This document shows positions 23,696 to 35,900 of a DNA stretch of 64,000 nucleotides, piece by piece. A model generated the notes under the pieces. It ran no database searches, was not told where the DNA came from, and worked only from the letters and a program-made list of their open reading frames with translations. The DNA is from Caprimulgus europaeus (Eukaryota; Chordata; Aves; Caprimulgiformes; Caprimulgidae). Within the stretch, counting starts at the first letter, position 1; each line of letters starts with the position of its first letter. The stretch covers positions 72,067,723 through 72,131,722 of the forward strand of contig OU015526.1 in NCBI GenBank assembly GCA_907165065.1, written 5' to 3'. A program made the translations under genes and the position numbers.

Positions 23696-26267
23696 TCATA
23701 TATTAAAAAATAAATAATATAAGAACGGTTTATTTATAGCATTATATTATAATTAATACTATACTAAAATATTTTAATTATATCAGTATAATTATGATAC
23801 ATATCTATATTTTAAATAGATAATAAAACACATATTTTATACAGATAATATAGATAAGGTTGTAAACAAGTATATTTTAAAAACCCCATTACTGGACCTT
23901 CCCTCCTTGCCATAGATGAGTGCAATGTCACTGCATCATTTGTTCCACATAGCACAATGCAAACAGAAGCCTTCTACATTGTACAGAAACTTTATATTAC
24001 TCAGAAATATCTCTTTATCTCTTTCCTGTCCTTCCCATTATATCACTATATGTATAATGGAACACAGATGTGCTACTGCTTGCTAAGCCAACAAAGGGAT
24101 CAGTCTTTAGTACGTACTACATACCCTAGGCCTGGCAGAATTATATCTGTAGCTTATAAAGCACAGAGACATTTCTCAGTACACCAAGCACAACTACCAT
24201 AATTGATCTGTGAACCAAATAATTTGTGGATCAAAAAATGCATTGAAATTCTTCATTTACACTGCAATACCTAGCTCTTGGCAGTTAGGGAAGGACTGAA
24301 TCACAGTTTAATACACAACTGGTTAATTGACGATCATATTTTCCATAAACCCAAATTAAGCACTTCTGAAAGGTATATTTGGAAATATACTCCGATTAGG
24401 TGAACTGAACCAACCAAATGTTCTATATGGTTCTCTACAATTCTGAGACACCTGCTTAAAATTATTTGGCTGACATAAATCAGTGAGGATATTTACATTG
24501 TTTTTCATGGACTCATAGCAATTAAGGTGAGTAGGCTTTCACTGGTTTTATAATAGAACCACTGCACTCTCTACTTTTGCAACTTGTGGCTCTATTTAAC
24601 GACTTCACAAATACTGGAAAGTAAGCACCATAACAACATCATATATTCTGGATTTTCACAGTTCTGCAACTGGTTTGGGATTGGTTTGGTTGGTTGTTTT
24701 TTTTTAATATATATCACACTCTCTATGTGTTTGTGTGTGTGAGTATTAAACTGGTGTGCTGGCATGATACAACTCTGCCTACCAGAATAGTCAAACTTAG
24801 CAGAACCAAAGATTAAAAAAATACTTATTGTAAAATAAAAATGTTCAGCATTCTGAAGGAAATGGGTATGAAAAAACAGCAGAATCGTATACAAATTTTG
24901 AGCAACATATGTAAAATTCCTATTAATCAAAGACTGTAAGCTATTGTCTTTAAAAGTATGGTCTAATCATCAATAATGGCAGAGGTGTCAGCTGCTAGCT
25001 GCTCTTCAAGCAAAAAAAAGACTAGCTCTTTCACTGCCTGGGTATTATTATCCAAAGAAGTGCGGATAATTCAGAAGTTCAGATAATTTCTTTAAATTCT
25101 CTATCATCCTTTGGCCCAAACCTTTTAAAAATCAGATCTTTCTGGCCTATCCCCTAACAAACACTCTTCTTACTTTTCAAATACCAGTCTTTCTTATACC
25201 TCCTTTGGACATTTATTAATGGAAATACAACTTAGCCAAAAACAAGCTCATTTTTTATTCCTCCCAAGCCCTCCCTTTCCCGTTTTTCTATACAGACACT
25301 GTCATGTCTCTGATCTTTCAAAGTCACAGTCTGGACTTCATCTTTGACTTACCTCTCTGTTTTCATCCAAACAGCTTACCCATTAAAAACTTGTCACTCT
25401 CTCAACTAAATATTGTCATCATGCATTATTCTTCCAGCCACCATTTTTGCCTTGTACAAATGCAATCTTCACTACTGCTTTCACGGTCTTTCCAAATCCT
25501 TTTGTATGCTGCTACTTGGATAATTTCATGATTCATCAGTTTTGTGGATTTTCATTCTGCCACCAAAGGAATGCCAGCTTTGCCTCACTACATCCAACAC
25601 CTGTCACATTCTTCTTTATTTATACAGCCCCCACATAAATTAATTAGCAGTTTTCTTTTTACTTTTCAATATTTTCTATAAATCTTATCAGCCTCAGGAA
25701 GCTCTTATTAGCACCCTTACATTTAACTTACTTGCATCCTTCTGTATGGGAGAACCTTTATTAGTCCTCAGAACCACATCATTATTCCCCTCCAAACTGA
25801 CTTTAAATTCTTCATCTGCTGCATATATAGCATAGAGTCTTGATTAACTTGAAGATCTTCGGGAGTCTCACCAATATAACTCATAAATATAAAATAAATG
25901 AGACCTACCTGGGAGCACAGTAACAGGTCATGTAGAAAATTCCCTTCTGATGTCACAGCAGTACATGATCCCTTTAATACAGACATCTGAAATGCAACAA
26001 TTTGTAGTGAAATTATGGCTCCACTGAAGTTTGTGCTTTGTATGACTACCTTATTTTGGTAATATTGTAACTTAAAGAATATCTATGTATAAAATTAATT
26101 TTGGAAAACGACATATATTTTTGTTTTCTTCTGTTCTGCAATGGATCTATTATTGTATTTCCAATAAGCCCAGTATAACAGGATGTTCTGGTTTTCATCC
26201 TTGGTTTCATAAAACAGGTATTTTTTAATTATTTCTTTTCTTTCAAGGTTATGAATCTGATAGCTGT
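23696..26267. other. AT-rich DNA without recognised gene
   Basis: Very AT-rich at 23700-23880. A short TG tract lies at 24726-24742. The plus strand is pyrimidine-rich at 25090-25780 and faintly resembles eroded L2/CR1-type LINE sequence, too weak to call. Confidence 0.45.
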
Positions 26268-26777
26268 GTGTCGGTTTTGTAAACTCGATAGATCTGTTCA
26301 GTTAAAGGAGGAGATCAAAGGAAAACCTGGTGGGCCTGAAAGTTTCGGCTGCGACAGACCAGATTCACCATGGAGGGCTGTGTTCCTGCCAGGGCATAGC
26401 GAGAGCCAGCTACTCTCCTAGGGATGGGGGGGCAGGAGCTGAGAGGGACCCCTGCGCTGGCTGTGCCCTCATCAAACAGTGTACCATCCCATAGCGTCTG
26501 AACATGGCAGGCAGAGCACAGTGCTGGTAAGAGGGCCCATTAACAGCCCAAGACACAGCAGTGAGTCAAGCCCAGGGTCCAGGCTACTGTCAGGAGCAGC
26601 TGGTGATGAGGCTACACTGTCTCATGGCTATGCTTTGGGTCCAAAGTCTATCCGGGAGACAAGGCCAGAAAAAAACACATGCACATGGGGTCTGGCCTGG
26701 AGGCAGCCTGCCTACACCATGGAGCCCGCAGTCCATCTGGTAGAGAGGGCTGGGGACAAGTACAGCTACAATGTAGC
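26268..26777. repeat. GC-rich unidentified segment, left part (split by an LTR)
   Basis: Base composition changes sharply from the AT-rich surroundings at about 26268 and stays GC-rich to the LTR at 26778. It contains several CpG sites (for example near 26274, 26347 and 26399). Open frames on both strands reach 103 codons (26479-26790, plus) but run into the LTR and show no known motif, so GC content alone may explain them. It resembles an eroded LTR or other interspersed element. It could also be a small CpG-rich unique region. Confidence 0.4.
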
Positions 26778-27375
26778 TGTCATGGTTTAACCCCAACAGG
26801 CAACTAAGTACCACACAGCCACTCACTCACTCCCCTGCAGTGCAATGGGGAAGAGAAGCAGGAGGGTTAACATGAGAAAACTCATGGGTTGAGATGAAGA
26901 CAGGTTAACCATTAAATTAAGAGCTGCTCACACAAGCAAAGCAAAACAAAGAATTAATTCACTACTTCCCATCAGCAGGCAGGTGTTCAGTGATCTCCAG
27001 GAGAGTAGGGATTCATCAGGCCTAACAGTTACTTAGGAAGACAAATGTCATCAGTCTGAATGTCCATCCCTCCTTTCTTCTTCTTACAGCTTTATGTGCT
27101 GAGCATGATGCCATATGGTATGGAATATCCCTCTGGTCAGTTGGGATCAGCTGTCTCAGCTGTGTCCCTTCTCAACTTCTTTTGCACCCCAAAACCACTT
27201 GCTGGTGGGGTGGTGTGGGGAGCATAAAAGGCTTTAACTCTTTGTAAGCATTTCTCAGCAATAATGAAAACACCTCTTTATTATCAACATTGTTCTCAGC
27301 ACAAATCAAAAATACAGCCCCATACCAGCTACTATGAAGAAAATTAACTCTGTCCTTTGGGACAAAATCAGCACA
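26778..27375 (-). mobile_element. Solo LTR of the TGTCCTGGTTT family, reverse orientation
   Basis: On the plus strand it starts TGTCATGGTTTAACCCCAAC and ends ACAAAATCAGCACA, the reverse complement of the family layout seen at 20652 and 60001. Family landmarks are CTCATGGGTTGAGATGAAGA, CATATGGTATGGAATATCCC and GAAGAAAATTAACTCTGTCC. The minus-strand TATA position reads CACATAAAG near 27093-27101. Flanks are GTAGC (26773-26777) and GTGGC (27376-27380), four of five bases alike, consistent with a 5-bp target duplication. The element interrupts a GC-rich segment that continues on the far side. Confidence 0.88.
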
Positions 27376-27474
27376 GTGGCTCAGGCAGGGACTGAGGTGG
27401 GCTTGCAGGGTCTCCCAGGTGAGTCTGATCAATGAGTCTATTAAGGCTCACTGGTGCAATCAGGCCCCACAAGT
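27376..27474. repeat. GC-rich unidentified segment, right part
   Basis: GC-rich sequence resumes directly after the LTR (GTGGCTCAGGCAGGGACTGA...) and ends near CACAAGTGTTGC. If the LTR and one target copy are removed it would join the part ending at 26777, so both are probably one segment of about 600 bp. Confidence 0.4.
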
Positions 27475-30400
27475 GTTGCTTGCTTTTCATTCTTTACTTT
27501 AGCTTCTTTTTCCTTTCTTTTTCCAATGAGAGACCTAACAAGCTGAATACAGGTTCCCTCATTTCATCTGTGAATGGCATCCTGTCTACATGTCTATGAA
27601 TAATAATTAAAAGGATAAAATGCTGGAAGTGATCTTCACACTTAAGTGAAATACAATTAAAGGTTGTATTAGATATGTTGAGTTCTCAAGTAGTCTCTTA
27701 AAGAACTTTTTCTTAAATAGAGCTCCATCTACCTGAATCAGCACATACTAGACCTTTCTTGCATTCATATCTTTGGACTTTACACTTACAAATCTGAAAT
27801 CAAAATGCTAATTTACTTGCATAGCTACACATTACAGAGGAAAATTCTGGATGCTTCCAAAAACAGAGGGAGTTTTGTTCAATGGAGCTGGGATGTCATC
27901 CTTTTTCACTATTCTAACAAGTTTATTCATGAATGTCGAGGATGCAAATACAAGACTGATCAACACCTGCCTTGGGAGCTAAATTGAAAACAGAACAATA
28001 ACAGAAGCTTCTGCATTTCAAAGGAGGTTCTTGAGATCAAGTAGGTCGTGGAGAATATATGTGACTTTTTTCTTATTCTTTTACCTAGCTTAATACAATG
28101 CTTTTAAGATTAATTTCTTTCTTACTCATGCTCCATGTATTTTTCAGTCAAATTTTCTCAGTCATTAACCATTAATTTGCTATTTTGTAATTTATTATGT
28201 TATTCATTTTACAAGACAGCATGCGAGGTTTCTTGCTTGTCTGTTCAAGTAAGGCATAATGCTTTTATATTCCTCATATCAACATTATATTAAGACGTTT
28301 CCATTGAAGATACTTGTATTTCCCACTGAAAAGTCCACTTTTTAGACAGAATTTACATTTATTGGCTAAATTCAATGAAAACAGATTTTAAATAGGAAAA
28401 CTTTCCCATGTAAAATTTCAGCTGCCTCTACTCTGAGGTCACTGCTAACAATGGCACAGAAAGAAGATCCCCTATGAAAAAGTGTAGCCTACTTTTAAAG
28501 AATGAATGAAAAAATTTTAATGAAATTTTAGGTTTGCAATTTCATCAGTTCTGCCTGGATACTTCATAAAATAACACTGCACCAAGATCTACTTTTCACT
28601 GTGACAAATTTTTCACATAATAAAACTCTAAAACTGCAGAAGTAAATATATGGATATTAACTAAAGTATCTTAATTTATGACATTTACTACTGACCTGAG
28701 TATTTTAACTTCATAACCTGGGTTATCCTCTTTCAATTTTTTTTTTCCAATGTAAAGATCTTCAGACAGGGATAAAGGTATGTGTTGCAAGAAACATAGG
28801 AACCTTCTTCAAATGGAAACACACAATTCTGCTACAACCACTGCATCAGTTCAGTCTCATTATTTTAATCACTGTGCAGCATTTACATTTTTCAGGAAAA
28901 GAGTTGCTTTCATTGGCTCCATCTGGCAAGTTATTGTCAGTTTAATGGACGTATATTCCTGTGGCCATGTTTGAATTCATCTGCCTCAGTGGAATACCTA
29001 GCAAGAGCAATTTTTAAAAATACATGGTTTAATGAACTATCAACCTTGGTCTTCAGGGTTAATAGCTATTATTTACCTCATTAAAATTCTTAGAAAACAT
29101 TTTTTTTTCAGGTTTTTTGTGGTTGTCAGCTTTTTTCTTTGATTTTTTTTCCTTTTTTGACACCATTATTTTTCTATCAGGAATGATGCTTGTTTTACAG
29201 TAACGACAGGAGTAAATTAGGGAAACTGCATCATCCCTCAGAACTTGGTCAAAAATACAACAGAACTCAAGCCATATACATCTGGCTTAATGTTTTTCTA
29301 GATCTAGAAGCCTGAGGGAAGGGTGATTTAAGACCACACCAAACAAGAGATTTGGCACTTGTTGCAATAAAGCTGTGCTATCCATGTGCAGTCTAGTAAA
29401 TGACACATACTTTATACATGTGCATACCTAATAATTTTGAGAGATTCATAGATCATGAGAATAGTACACAAAAAAAGCCTAGCCTAAATATACACTGACT
29501 TTTAGGACAGAAAACAATGTTTGGAAAAGAAAGGGGGAAAAAAGGAAAGAACAGAAAAAAAAGACAAAAAAAAGTAAAATACATTGATAAAACGACCTAT
29601 TTTCATAAATCATACCATTTGCAAGAGAAGTGATACTGAACAGTAATTATTTTTATCATAACTACACCTTAATGGTAGGTAACTGATCTGTGCAACTGTG
29701 AATAAGACTGCATTCTTGAATCACATTCCAGTTTGCAGCTACAAGTAAATCAGATATAAATCAGACATTTAAGTCTCATATTTTTGTTTTACACATGTAC
29801 ATGCCTACATACCAGTTTTAGCTCCAGTAAATCATTTGCAAATGAATTTTAGGGTGAAAATAGAACTTCATAAAACAAACATTTGCACTAATTGCAATGA
29901 CATATTAATGTGTTTTTATTGATCCCATTTGCCATTGCTTTTGTTTTTTCTCTGTGCATTAGCATACCTAAGATTGGTTGGGTTTTTTTTAATTGCAGTA
30001 TCACTGTAATTACCTTAGATACAAATTGCACACATTTCATTGCCTTCATTAAGCCTGTAGCCATATGTGGCTCAGAGTATTAGTAACTAGGCAGTTAATG
30101 GGTAGATTACTGTACTTTCCAGTTTGCCTTCCAAATCTTTTGCCACCCCCTCACAGCTTCTTGAAGTAGTTGTAGCCTTTGCATGCCAGCATATCCCTTC
30201 TTCCCTGGCTGAAGGAATCACCTGCATAGAATTTGATAAAACCCACAATCTTATAAATCACCATTGAACTGCACAGAAATTAGTTTACTTCATTTAAAAC
30301 CTTTCTAATTAAATGTTGCTGCCTGCAGTAATGAAAACTGTGAAACTGTAAATCATAATGTGGCTATTAAGAATTAATGAAGTACAAGAACATCTTTATT

Positions 30401-32881
30401 CCCTACAGTATTAACATAAAAGGGTGTGAGGATTAAGTAAATATTCAGTCAAACTCCTAGCAGATAGCCTACAACCTCTTGAGTTTATCAGTAGTTTTGG
30501 GAAAGGGATGTCACAAACTTGCAGGAAGCCAGAAACAAACAGAAGAGCAAATCGCAAATTACACTGGTGTTCTTCCCTCAAACCAAGGAGCCATAACCTG
30601 CTTGAGCTTTTGCTTTTCCTTGCTCAGTGCCGTGCACATGCTAGTAATGCTGAATAGCCAAAGCTACAAACATGGCAGCAATGTCCCTGCTTCTGTTATG
30701 AAATGACAGCAGCTCCATGGAGGCTTTTTGCTTTTATTCAACAATACCCTCTCTCTTGCTGTGGTCTGCAGCATCACCCTACAGAGCTAGTAATAAGGGA
30801 TATTTTATACCTTTACTATCTTAACCATGAAAACCTATTTCACATTTCTTTGAAATGCAACTCCAAAAAGTATAATTCAGTCCTGTTTCAAATTTGCCTA
30901 TATACCATTCAAGTCTTTTAGCAGGGAAAATACTAAAATTGCATATTGCTCCAGTGGATCATACAATATAATGAGATTCAGATAGATGGCAGGTTTCTAC
31001 TACACACTCTGATGACCAAATCCAGATTTTTCCTACTCAGTTCAAAGCTTCTTTTGAAGACAATTCAAACCAGAATTTATTGAAAGGGACACAGAAAGCA
31101 AGAATCTCTCCAAAGCACACTAAGACTTAAGACAAATACCAGTTTAATTATGGGAAATCTACCCATACATCCAGCACCTTCAATGTGTTTTCTGGCCTCA
31201 AAAACAAACAAACAAGCAAGCTAGCATGTCAGGATAACATAAAAAACCCTAAACATGTCAGAACAGAGTGAAAATAACCTGTCTGTTGTATACTAATCCA
31301 GAAACTAAAGCAAAGCTTGGAGTTTTTAGTTTCTGTTAAATTTAAATTAAATATCTTATATACAAGTCTGTAAAAATCTATATGTAAAAGTCATTGTATG
31401 TGGTTATAAAAAGTCCATTAGATATATCAGATTAAATTGTTTGTAGGTGTGGATAGTCTGATGTATAGGGAACGTGGAAGTCATTTATAATAGATGACCT
31501 GTTAAAATGCTGAAACATTTGCTTTTCTCAGAGTGAACTTCAGTTTGCGGCTTTTTCAGCCATTCTGGGGGTCTGCTCCTTAAATACGATGCCAATGAAC
31601 TCTTGAACCGAGAAACTAGCTGCTTTAGAATTGAGTACTGATGAAGTTAGAAGAGGTCTTTTACTTCTTAAAAGTACTAGGTTTTAAAATCATTGAGCTG
31701 AACTCAGGCTGGAGCTGACACAATCAACAGCTATCAGAACACGACAACTGTTAAAGTGTGTTCTCGGGCCCTCTGGCACATCCTGCCCAGCCATCAGAAC
31801 AAATACATCTACAGAACAAAGCCAGCACCAATACAACAGACATATTCCTGTCTTCAGTTGCACCTTCAGCAAATAAGCTTCACATCCACTTACTTTGTCA
31901 GTCCTGTAGTTTATCCTACTAGCTTGAAACCAAAGGACATGAAATAATGCAAGAGTATCCTCATTGTTTGTGTGTTGGGTTTGTACAATCAAGAGTAGGG
32001 TACTAGGTCAGACAGGCCTCCAGCCTCATTCCACTACTTTCAGGTGTGTGTACACATGAGAAAGGGTGGAGAATGGGGCAACAATGGGGCACATATTTTT
32101 TGCTCACAAGATATCCAACCTCATCAGATATTTTCTCTGTATCTCCTCTGAGAATGATTAGATTCATAAAACACTCCAAGTAATTGCAAATATCTTGCAA
32201 AATCATATTCTTTTGATCTCTGGTTAGCTATCAGTTAGGTATGCTCTGTTTACAGTGCTGACAGATCAATAAAGGATGCAAACAGCCAAGCTCTTTGAAA
32301 GGTATAAGCTTTTGCTTTTGTTTTGGCAGTCAGGATCCAAAGCCACTAAAGCTATTGAAGCTTATAGAATTTCATCAAATGCAAATTGTCAGCTTTGGTA
32401 CACAGGAGGTTAATACTGTACTTCTTAGCCCTGGAGTGTTGTATGAAAATATATAAGCAGTGACTTCAGGAAACCCATCTAAGCCCTGCATGTACATTTT
32501 TCACTTCACCAACTACTCTGGTGGTAGACAGTGGATCTAATTTCAGCAAGTTTGTATTTCTGACAGCAGTCACATCAAATTACAGAATCTTCCAGACTTA
32601 GCTGGCACCTTCATCTCAGCCTTTCTATCAAATAATATGCCTGTTGCCTTCATCATGCAATTCTTAATTATCTGAAAATCACCAGACTGTTGCTTGTGCC
32701 AGCAAAGGAAACGAGGAAAAAAGAGTGTTCTTTCCAATGTACATGGCTGGACACCCTTCAGAGACATCTGATTTGATTTCCAGTAACAATATTACATTGA
32801 TGTTCTTATGTTCTTTTTTATATCTACAGTTTAAGGCCCTTTTCTTAAAGAATTAGCTTATGCATGCACATACTAAAACCT

Positions 32882-32883
<2 letters not shown>
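27475..32883. other. Long AT-rich stretch without gene or clear element
   Basis: No motif-bearing frame was found (maximum 100 codons, 31690-31992 minus). About 29880-30430 is AT-rich and rich in TAATTA/ATTAAT-type sites, and is a candidate conserved non-coding block. The rest shows only short homopolymers. Confidence 0.4.

Positions 32884-32921
<38 letters not shown>
32884..32921. repeat. 38-base poly-T run
   Basis: Uninterrupted T from 32884 to 32921, the longest homopolymer in the window. Read on the minus strand it would be a poly-A tract following about 250 bases of ordinary sequence, but no AATAAA precedes it and no target duplication was found. Confidence 0.95.
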
Positions 32922-32922
<1 letters not shown>

Positions 32923-35900
32923 GTGACAGAAGTATTGCGAATTTTAGTTCTAATTTTCCAACAGATGCTGCTTGGTGGATAAGTATGACATGTCCCTAGG
33001 GCCACTGCATTGTGCTGAAGAAAAGATAAGGAGGATGGGTGAAGATTGTTTACTGCAGAATGCTGTGCATGAATCTCATGGGACACTCACAAAATATCTT
33101 TTCCTAGTCCCAGACAAAGGTGTTCTGATTTCTTGGAATCGGATACAAACCCCAGAGGGGATCAAGGTCAACACAGTAAATTAGGCAATCCATCAACAAC
33201 CTAATTACATTCTATTGGCCCAGAAGAAATTCCAGAAGCAACACAGATACCTTTGGATGCTAGAACAATATCTATCAATTTCTAGCCTCTAGGTCTTGTC
33301 ATTACTTGACATCTGCACTGATAAAACTACTCCTTAGGAATCTTCTCCTCATTTCTGTAACCTGATTATTTAGACTAAATGCCTGTACCTAACAAACTGC
33401 TCCAGGCTAAATTCTAGCAGGTTGCATCATACAAGGGATTTTGTCCCTTGTAATATCCTGCGTCTTACTGACAATGTATAATATGTTAAAATAGACTTCT
33501 TTGGAAATCATACTCTGATATTTGCCTATGTGTTACCATGCACTTCAGGAAGCCTGGCCAGAGGAAAAGTCTGAGGACTCTTGCCCACTTTAGTTATAAA
33601 AGAACCAAACCTCACTAAGTTAACAAATAAGAAAGGATAATAGTTAAATACAAAAAGTTTTGTAAAAAAGGAAAAAAAAGAAAATTGTGCATAGACAAAT
33701 TGACCAAATCATACCAGATATATAATAGATATTTTTCCTTTTTTTATTTTTTTTTTAAACAGATATGCTAACAATTCAGGTTATTATCTCCCTGGGACAG
33801 GGGTCTGATCTGTGTGCAAATTTGTCCACATGTGTACACAATCAGTTACAAAGTAATAATCAAGCTTATGCATGAGGAACGTGCTTTACAAATATTTCTT
33901 GCTGGTGGCCCAGCAGAACTACTCTTTTCAAGGATGTCCACTGGTACATTGAGGAGCTTAAAAAGGAAAAAAAGAAAACTGCACTGGAAAGATAAAAAAT
34001 AAATGAAATATTGTCTTTCTCTCACAGTCTGATGACTTTTCACAATGAGGGAAGTAGACAGCACTGTTGGCAAGAAATGAATATTAAAATATAAAATAAA
34101 AGATATGCTAGGTCAAGTCCCAGGTCTGTGAAGCACTGTGACTGTGAACTCTAAGAAGCACTCGATTGTTACAATTGTATTGAACTGCACACTATGCATT
34201 TCTTTTTGTTTGCCTCATGCCACAAATATTCCCTGATTCTAAATCTCAGCCACATGCTGGAAAATATATTTGTGCTGCAATCTAAATGAACTAATAAAAC
34301 CAACATTCAACCATTTGGAACTGAAATATTCATGAGATACTCAGGAAACAATGAAACAGTTGCTTCAGCTGTCCTAAAGGAACAAGAGTCAAGAAAACAC
34401 TGGAGTAACTAGCTGTTCTATTGTGCCTTCAAACTTTATTTTTCTTTTGCCTTTTGCTCCTCTTACTCCAAATTGAATAGCTTCATTCCCGTTTAGTAGA
34501 TACTACACCTGGCTACCCAGGTGTCTCACATCCATTTATTTAAATTTTAGCCTGTGGAGTTAAATTACTGGGAAAGCAAAACATGAAACTACTATGCCTA
34601 CCTGAGTGAACTTCTTTTGCCACAGTATAGTCATATTTATGAGTGTACATCTTCACATGAATCTGAATAAATAATGAGATTAATTTTATAAGTGTCCTCA
34701 AATTTATTGCTCAGGGTAAATCTCAGGGAAAACTGCATACCCCTTGCTTGTTTTAATTAAAAGACATTACTTTGATGAGAACTAGCTCTAGGTTCAAGCT
34801 TCTTCAGACACTTGCATTAACTGACCATTTCCTACTTTAATGAAACATACAATCCAAATAAGTAGTTTCCTAATTAAAATTGCAAACAGTATAACTAAAG
34901 TATATTATATCATTATTCAGAAATCTTGGTCAGTGCTATTTTTGCCAGGAATTAAATGGTGCAAGAAATAATGCAATCTGGGTACAATTATCTTAAACTA
35001 CTGCAGCTCTGTCTCTCAGACCCGTATGACATCTGCACTAAAGGGGACATTGTCTATGCTTCTTCAGTATCTGTCCGTCTGGGCAAGCAGGAAGTAATTT
35101 CACATGATGCTGCAACTGTTTATCATTCTTAGCTATCTGTAACTATCTAGCTATATGTAACAGCAAATAATGGATGTCCTTTTTCATAAGGGAAGATGGA
35201 CCACACTGGCAACAGGACACAAGATGTCCCCATGTCTCCCATTTCCCAGATGTATTCTGTTAACGCATACTTTTTCTTTCAACATTGTATGTACGTAGGC
35301 AACTAAAACCTAAATACAAAATAAAGCGGATAATCAACCCGCTAGCTATGTGATACATGGAAGTAAGAGATATTTTACAGAATTCAGGCAAACTTTCAAG
35401 AAGCCTTTGATCTGCTCTGACCATTTTAGATTATGTTCCAGCTGACAGAAGTACCCTTAATGCTTTCGCTCCCCCAGACACTCTTGGGATAACAGCCAGC
35501 ACTGCCTACCCACAAATTCTTTATATATCATGTTAGGACAAAGGCTGCTCTGGCGGCAGCCAGCCTACTCTCCTCCAGCTTTTTCCTGCTCCCCAAAGCT
35601 GCTCAGCATGTCAATAGCCTTCTGTGCCACCACCATGCATAGCCAGCTTTCTGCAGCCCTAGTTAGGATTTCTCCATGAACAACTAAACAGTGTTTCAAG
35701 TCAGCTAAATTAACATTCAAAAACATATATTTAAATCCAAGATCCGATTCAAATTGTTTTAATTCTTGCCCACTAAAAGACATTTCAATACCAAGAAAAA
35801 ATAAGTTTGATATGAATTATTGCATACTTAACTGTTGTTTTGATGAATATAAGAGAAGAAATAGCCGGGGGGGGGGAACTTTTTGAGGTTTTGCTCTAGA

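Noticed and set aside
24726..24742. TG-rich microsatellite as a Z-DNA site
   Set aside because: Too short and interrupted (TGTGTTTGTGTGTGTGAG) to argue for Z-DNA or notable instability.
25300..25640. Faint resemblance to an L2/CR1-type LINE C-terminus (LDFIFDLPLCFHPN)
   Set aside because: Only one short block looks similar and the expected following blocks are absent; pyrimidine richness could cause the impression.
26479..26826. 103-codon plus-strand frame and overlapping frames in the GC-rich segment
   Set aside because: The frame runs into the LTR at 26778, no family motif is visible, and GC richness alone makes long frames likely.
32853..33190. Possible processed retrocopy with the T38 run as its tail
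   Set aside because: No AATAAA near the tail, no target duplication found and no recognised protein in the flank; kept only as a finding about the T run.
35867..35876. G10 run as a possible G-quadruplex
   Set aside because: There is a single run with no neighbouring G tracts, so an intramolecular quadruplex is not supported.
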